From Methanosarcinaceae archaeon (GTDB lineage: Archaea > Halobacteriota > Methanosarcinia > Methanosarcinales > Methanosarcinaceae), in NCBI GenBank assembly GCA_030655675.1, contig JAUSPM010000121.1, positions 1 to 6,988 of the forward strand: a stretch of 6,988 bases of DNA, given 5' to 3'. The translations under genes and the position numbers were made by a program. This document shows positions 5,952 to 6,988 of this stretch, in pieces (the first letter of the stretch is position 1; each line of letters starts with the position of its first letter). The notes below the pieces were generated by a model. The model saw only the letters and a list, made by a program, of their open reading frames with translations, was not told where the DNA came from and ran no database searches.

Positions 5952-6314
5952 TCATTTATTCTTATCAACCATTAATCCATCGATAAATTGGTACCATTGG
6001 TAGATAATAGCAACAAACGCTCCTAAGAAAACGACCTCGGAAATTTCCCAAATATAGTAAGTATTTATATCCGTATTGAATTTCAAGAATCCTGCAAATG
6101 CGTTGATCGCAAATGATGCTCCTGCAATGGAAACATGTTTCCAGGTTTCGTTCAACACATCCGTGTTCAAAAACAATCGGGCACGTACAACACCATCACC
6201 AAGTTTTCGAGATAATAACAGTATCTGCAAAATTAAAAATAAGGTGATAAATGCAGCTCCAATATTATAAAGCCAAATGAATGTGGTAACGTAATCCAAT
6301 TGGGGTATAGGCAT
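5952..6314 (-). CDS. Three-helix membrane protein, function unknown
   Basis: This 120-residue hydrophobic protein has three predicted membrane segments: about residues 10-34 (TTFIWLYNIGAAFITLFLI...), 61-79 (VSIAGASFAINAFAGFLKF) and 88-111 (IWEISEVVFLGAFVAIIYQW...). Between helices 1 and 2 is a basic loop (SRKLGDGVVRARLFLNTDVLNETWKH), and the tail VDKNK is charged. There is no signal peptide beyond helix 1 and no cofactor motif. The ATG at 6314 is well supported by AAGGAGAT (6323-6330) 8 bases upstream. A TATA box lies at 6391-6398 with a dyad next to it. It is transcribed divergently from the Roadblock gene, so a role in the same signalling or membrane process is possible but only inferred. 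I do not recognise the family. Confidence 0.8.
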   Translation of the reverse strand: MPIPQLDYVTTFIWLYNIGAAFITLFLILQILLLSRKLGDGVVRARLFLNTDVLNETWKHVSIAGASFAINAFAGFLKFNTDINTYYIWEISEVVFLGAFVAIIYQWYQFIDGLMVDKNK

Positions 6315-6322
6315 TAATTACA

Positions 6323-6330
6323 ATCTCCTT
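6323..6330 (-). promoter_or_regulatory. Strong ribosome binding site of the membrane-protein gene
   Basis: Minus-strand AAGGAGAT, an almost full match to the archaeal anti-Shine-Dalgarno, lies 8 bases before the ATG at 6314. Confidence 0.7.
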
Positions 6331-6359
6331 ATATTCAAAATCAATTTTATTTACACAAC

Positions 6360-6389
6360 ATCTTGATTCTATTATGTATTAATCAAGAT
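6360..6389. promoter_or_regulatory. 9-base dyad at the promoter of the membrane-protein gene
   Basis: ATCTTGATT (6360-6368) and AATCAAGAT (6381-6389) are perfect reverse complements separated by 12 bases; arm centres are 21 bases apart, two helical turns. The dyad starts one base from the minus-strand TATA box (6391-6398) and covers the predicted transcription start near 6369. This is a classic position for a repressor site or an RNA hairpin at the 5' end. Confidence 0.5.
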
Positions 6390-6390
6390 T

Positions 6391-6398
6391 TATTTATA
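6391..6398 (-). promoter_or_regulatory. TATA box for the membrane-protein gene
   Basis: TATAAATA on the minus strand predicts a transcription start near 6367-6370 and a leader of about 55 bases before the ATG. A second weaker box (TAAATAAA, 6346-6353 minus) lies too close to the ribosome site to be the main promoter. Confidence 0.55.
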
Positions 6399-6554
6399 CT
6401 ATTCCCTTAACCGATACTATAATTTATAGATTTGTGAAGAGGCATAAATCTTCCTTTAAAATATAGATCGATACATGAAATATGACATTATTAGTAATTA
6501 ATATTTAGTAATTATTCAGCCTCACAATAAGGATATCTGATTGTTTCGATTGGA
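6399..6554. other. Distal part of divergent intergenic region, with small repeats
   Basis: No gene is supported here. It is AT-rich. It contains a weak 6-base inverted repeat, AGATTT (6428-6433) with AAATCT (6446-6451), and the 10-base direct repeat at 6491-6514. Short ORFs such as the ATG at 6475 stop within a few codons. Confidence 0.5.
6491..6514 (+). repeat. 10-base direct repeat in the divergent promoter region
   Basis: TTAGTAATTA occurs at 6491-6500 and again at 6505-6514 with 14-base spacing. The TAATTA core is itself palindromic. It lies about 95-115 bases upstream of the predicted Roadblock TATA box. It is a possible protein site, but AT-rich enough that chance is a real alternative. 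Confidence 0.4.
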
Positions 6555-6596
6555 GTTTTATGTTTAAAGTTTGTTGTTTGTCGTTTGGCGTTTACA
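6555..6596 (+). repeat. Six consecutive GTTT-led heptamers
   Basis: GTTT starts at 6555, 6562, 6569, 6576, 6583 and 6590, giving six contiguous 7-base units of the form GTTTNNN. The three variable bases differ between units (TAT, AAA, GTT, GTC, GGC, ACA), so this is a phased motif and not a simple copied tandem repeat. The array ends about 10 bases before the predicted TATA box of the Roadblock gene, where activator or repressor sites are expected. Confidence 0.6.
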
Positions 6597-6605
6597 ACCA
6601 ATTAC

Positions 6606-6615
6606 AATATATACT
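6606..6615 (+). promoter_or_regulatory. TATA box for the leader ORF and Roadblock gene
   Basis: AATATATACT is the best TATA-like element upstream of the Roadblock gene. It predicts transcription from about 6635, roughly 34 bases before the leader ATG at 6669 and 87 before the Roadblock TTG at 6722. Confidence 0.5.
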
Positions 6616-6668
6616 AAGAAAACAATTATTATATTGTTAACACATCCAAATAATAGGAGCCCTTAACA

Positions 6669-6725
6669 ATGGAGAATTGTATTATGAAAGCAAATCAAAA
6701 AACGGCATCGGAGGGGATTTATTGA
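6669..6725 (+). CDS. Possible 18-residue leader peptide coupled to the Roadblock gene
   Basis: This is a short ORF, MENCIMKANQKTASEGIY, with AGGAG (6655-6659) 9 bases before its ATG. A second in-frame ATG at 6684 has its own GGAG (6671-6674) 9 bases upstream. Its stop TGA (6723-6725) overlaps the Roadblock start TTG (6722-6724) as TTGA, a typical translational-coupling arrangement. It could be a regulatory leader peptide or simply chance; the length gives no independent coding evidence. Confidence 0.35.
   Translation: MENCIMKANQKTASEGIY
6710..6716 (+). promoter_or_regulatory. Ribosome binding site fixing a TTG start for the Roadblock gene
   Basis: GGAGGGG lies with its GGAGG core 7 bases before TTG at 6722. 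The frame has no ATG between the stop at 6638 and this point, so TTG is the best start. Confidence 0.65.
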
Positions 6726-6988
6726 ATAAAGTCGATATCTTGCAAAGATCTCTGCACAATCTGAAAAATGACCGTGATGTCATTGGCAGTGCAATATCCA
6801 GCAAAAACGGATTGGTAATGGCAACTGATCTTCCAGAAGGTATCGATCGAAATTCCTTCTGTGCAATGGCAGGTTCGTTGTTCCAGGGAATCCAGACTGC
6901 AGCATCTGCAATTGGAAAATGTGATGTCAGGCATGCAGTGACAAGTATCGGAAATGAACTGTTCATTGCTCACCTATGCGGCAATTCC
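6722..6988 (+). CDS. Roadblock/LC7-domain protein, C-terminus cut by window edge
   Basis: Eighty-nine codons are visible from TTG (6722) to the right edge. The sequence fits the start of a Roadblock/LC7 (MglB-like) domain. A short N-terminal helix (VDILQRSLHNLKN) leads into the strand DVIGSAISSKNGLVMATDLPEG (about 19-40, broken as DVIGSAISSKNG and LVMATDLPEG). A central helix rich in small residues follows (AMAGSLFQGIQTAASAIGKCD, about 48-68), then a strand (HAVTSIGNELFIAHLCGN). In prokaryotes such domains typically dimerise and regulate small Ras-like GTPases such as MglA; no GTPase is visible here, but it could lie to the right. There is no signal peptide, so it is cytoplasmic. The TTG is backed by GGAGGGG. 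A possible 18-codon leader ORF overlaps the start. The gene is divergent from the three-helix membrane protein. Confidence 0.85.
   Translation, partial: MNKVDILQRSLHNLKNDRDVIGSAISSKNGLVMATDLPEGIDRNSFCAMAGSLFQGIQTAASAIGKCDVRHAVTSIGNELFIAHLCGNS

Noticed and set aside
6560..6640. 26-codon ORF beginning in the GTTT heptad array
   Set aside because: It runs across the predicted TATA box of the Roadblock gene. The ribosome site is only 4 bases from the ATG, and there is no similarity to any family.
6682..6973. Minus-strand ORFs of 84 and 94 codons at the right edge
   Set aside because: They are antisense to the Roadblock/LC7 coding sequence, which has a strong ribosome site and a recognisable domain.

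Overview
The window looks like chromosome from a methanogenic or related euryarchaeon, most likely in the Methanosarcinales. Three things support this. An archaeal tRNA 2'-O-methyltransferase (aTrm56 family) is present. A secreted protein ends in a PGF-CTERM surface-sorting signal. Several genes have Shine-Dalgarno sequences matching the archaeal 16S tail, with TATA-type boxes upstream, in AT-rich intergenic DNA. The genus cannot be fixed from the sequence; a Methanococcoides/Methanolobus-like organism is an inference. No rRNA, tRNA, CRISPR array, insertion sequence or transposase gene was seen.

Layout. Positions 1-2674 (minus strand) hold two tandem, paralogous exported proteins. The upstream one is complete and carries a PGF-CTERM tail; the downstream one runs off the left edge. 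A short AT-rich divergent promoter region (2675-2849) separates them from a plus-strand pair: a NIF3/DUF34-family dinuclear-metal protein (2850-3590) and a very acidic 67-residue protein of unknown function that starts at a TTG 10 bases later (3601-3804). A 356-base convergent intergenic region (3805-4160) follows and has unexpectedly rich structure: an ungapped 64-base inverted repeat, a diverged direct repeat at 60-base spacing, an AT palindrome and a terminator-like hairpin. On the minus strand come aTrm56 (4161-4679) and, upstream of it, the AmmeMemoRadiSam radical SAM enzyme (4751-5782, TTG start with a strong ribosome site); these two are probably co-transcribed. A three-helix membrane protein of unknown function (5952-6314, minus) is divergent from a Roadblock/LC7-domain protein (6722 to the right edge, plus).

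How the genes relate. The two exported proteins form an envelope unit. The AmrS-aTrm56 pair is an RNA/protein-modification neighbourhood. The NIF3 pair is a housekeeping metal protein with an unrecognised acidic companion. The 354-base divergent region between the membrane protein and the Roadblock gene is the most regulation-like stretch. It has a 9-base dyad beside a TATA box, a 10-base direct repeat, six consecutive GTTT-led heptamers ending about 10 bases before a TATA box, and an 18-codon leader ORF whose stop overlaps the Roadblock start codon.

The best candidates for something undescribed are the 64-base inverted-repeat element between the convergent genes and the GTTT heptad array. 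Both were found by reading the sequence and have not been tested by computation or database search.
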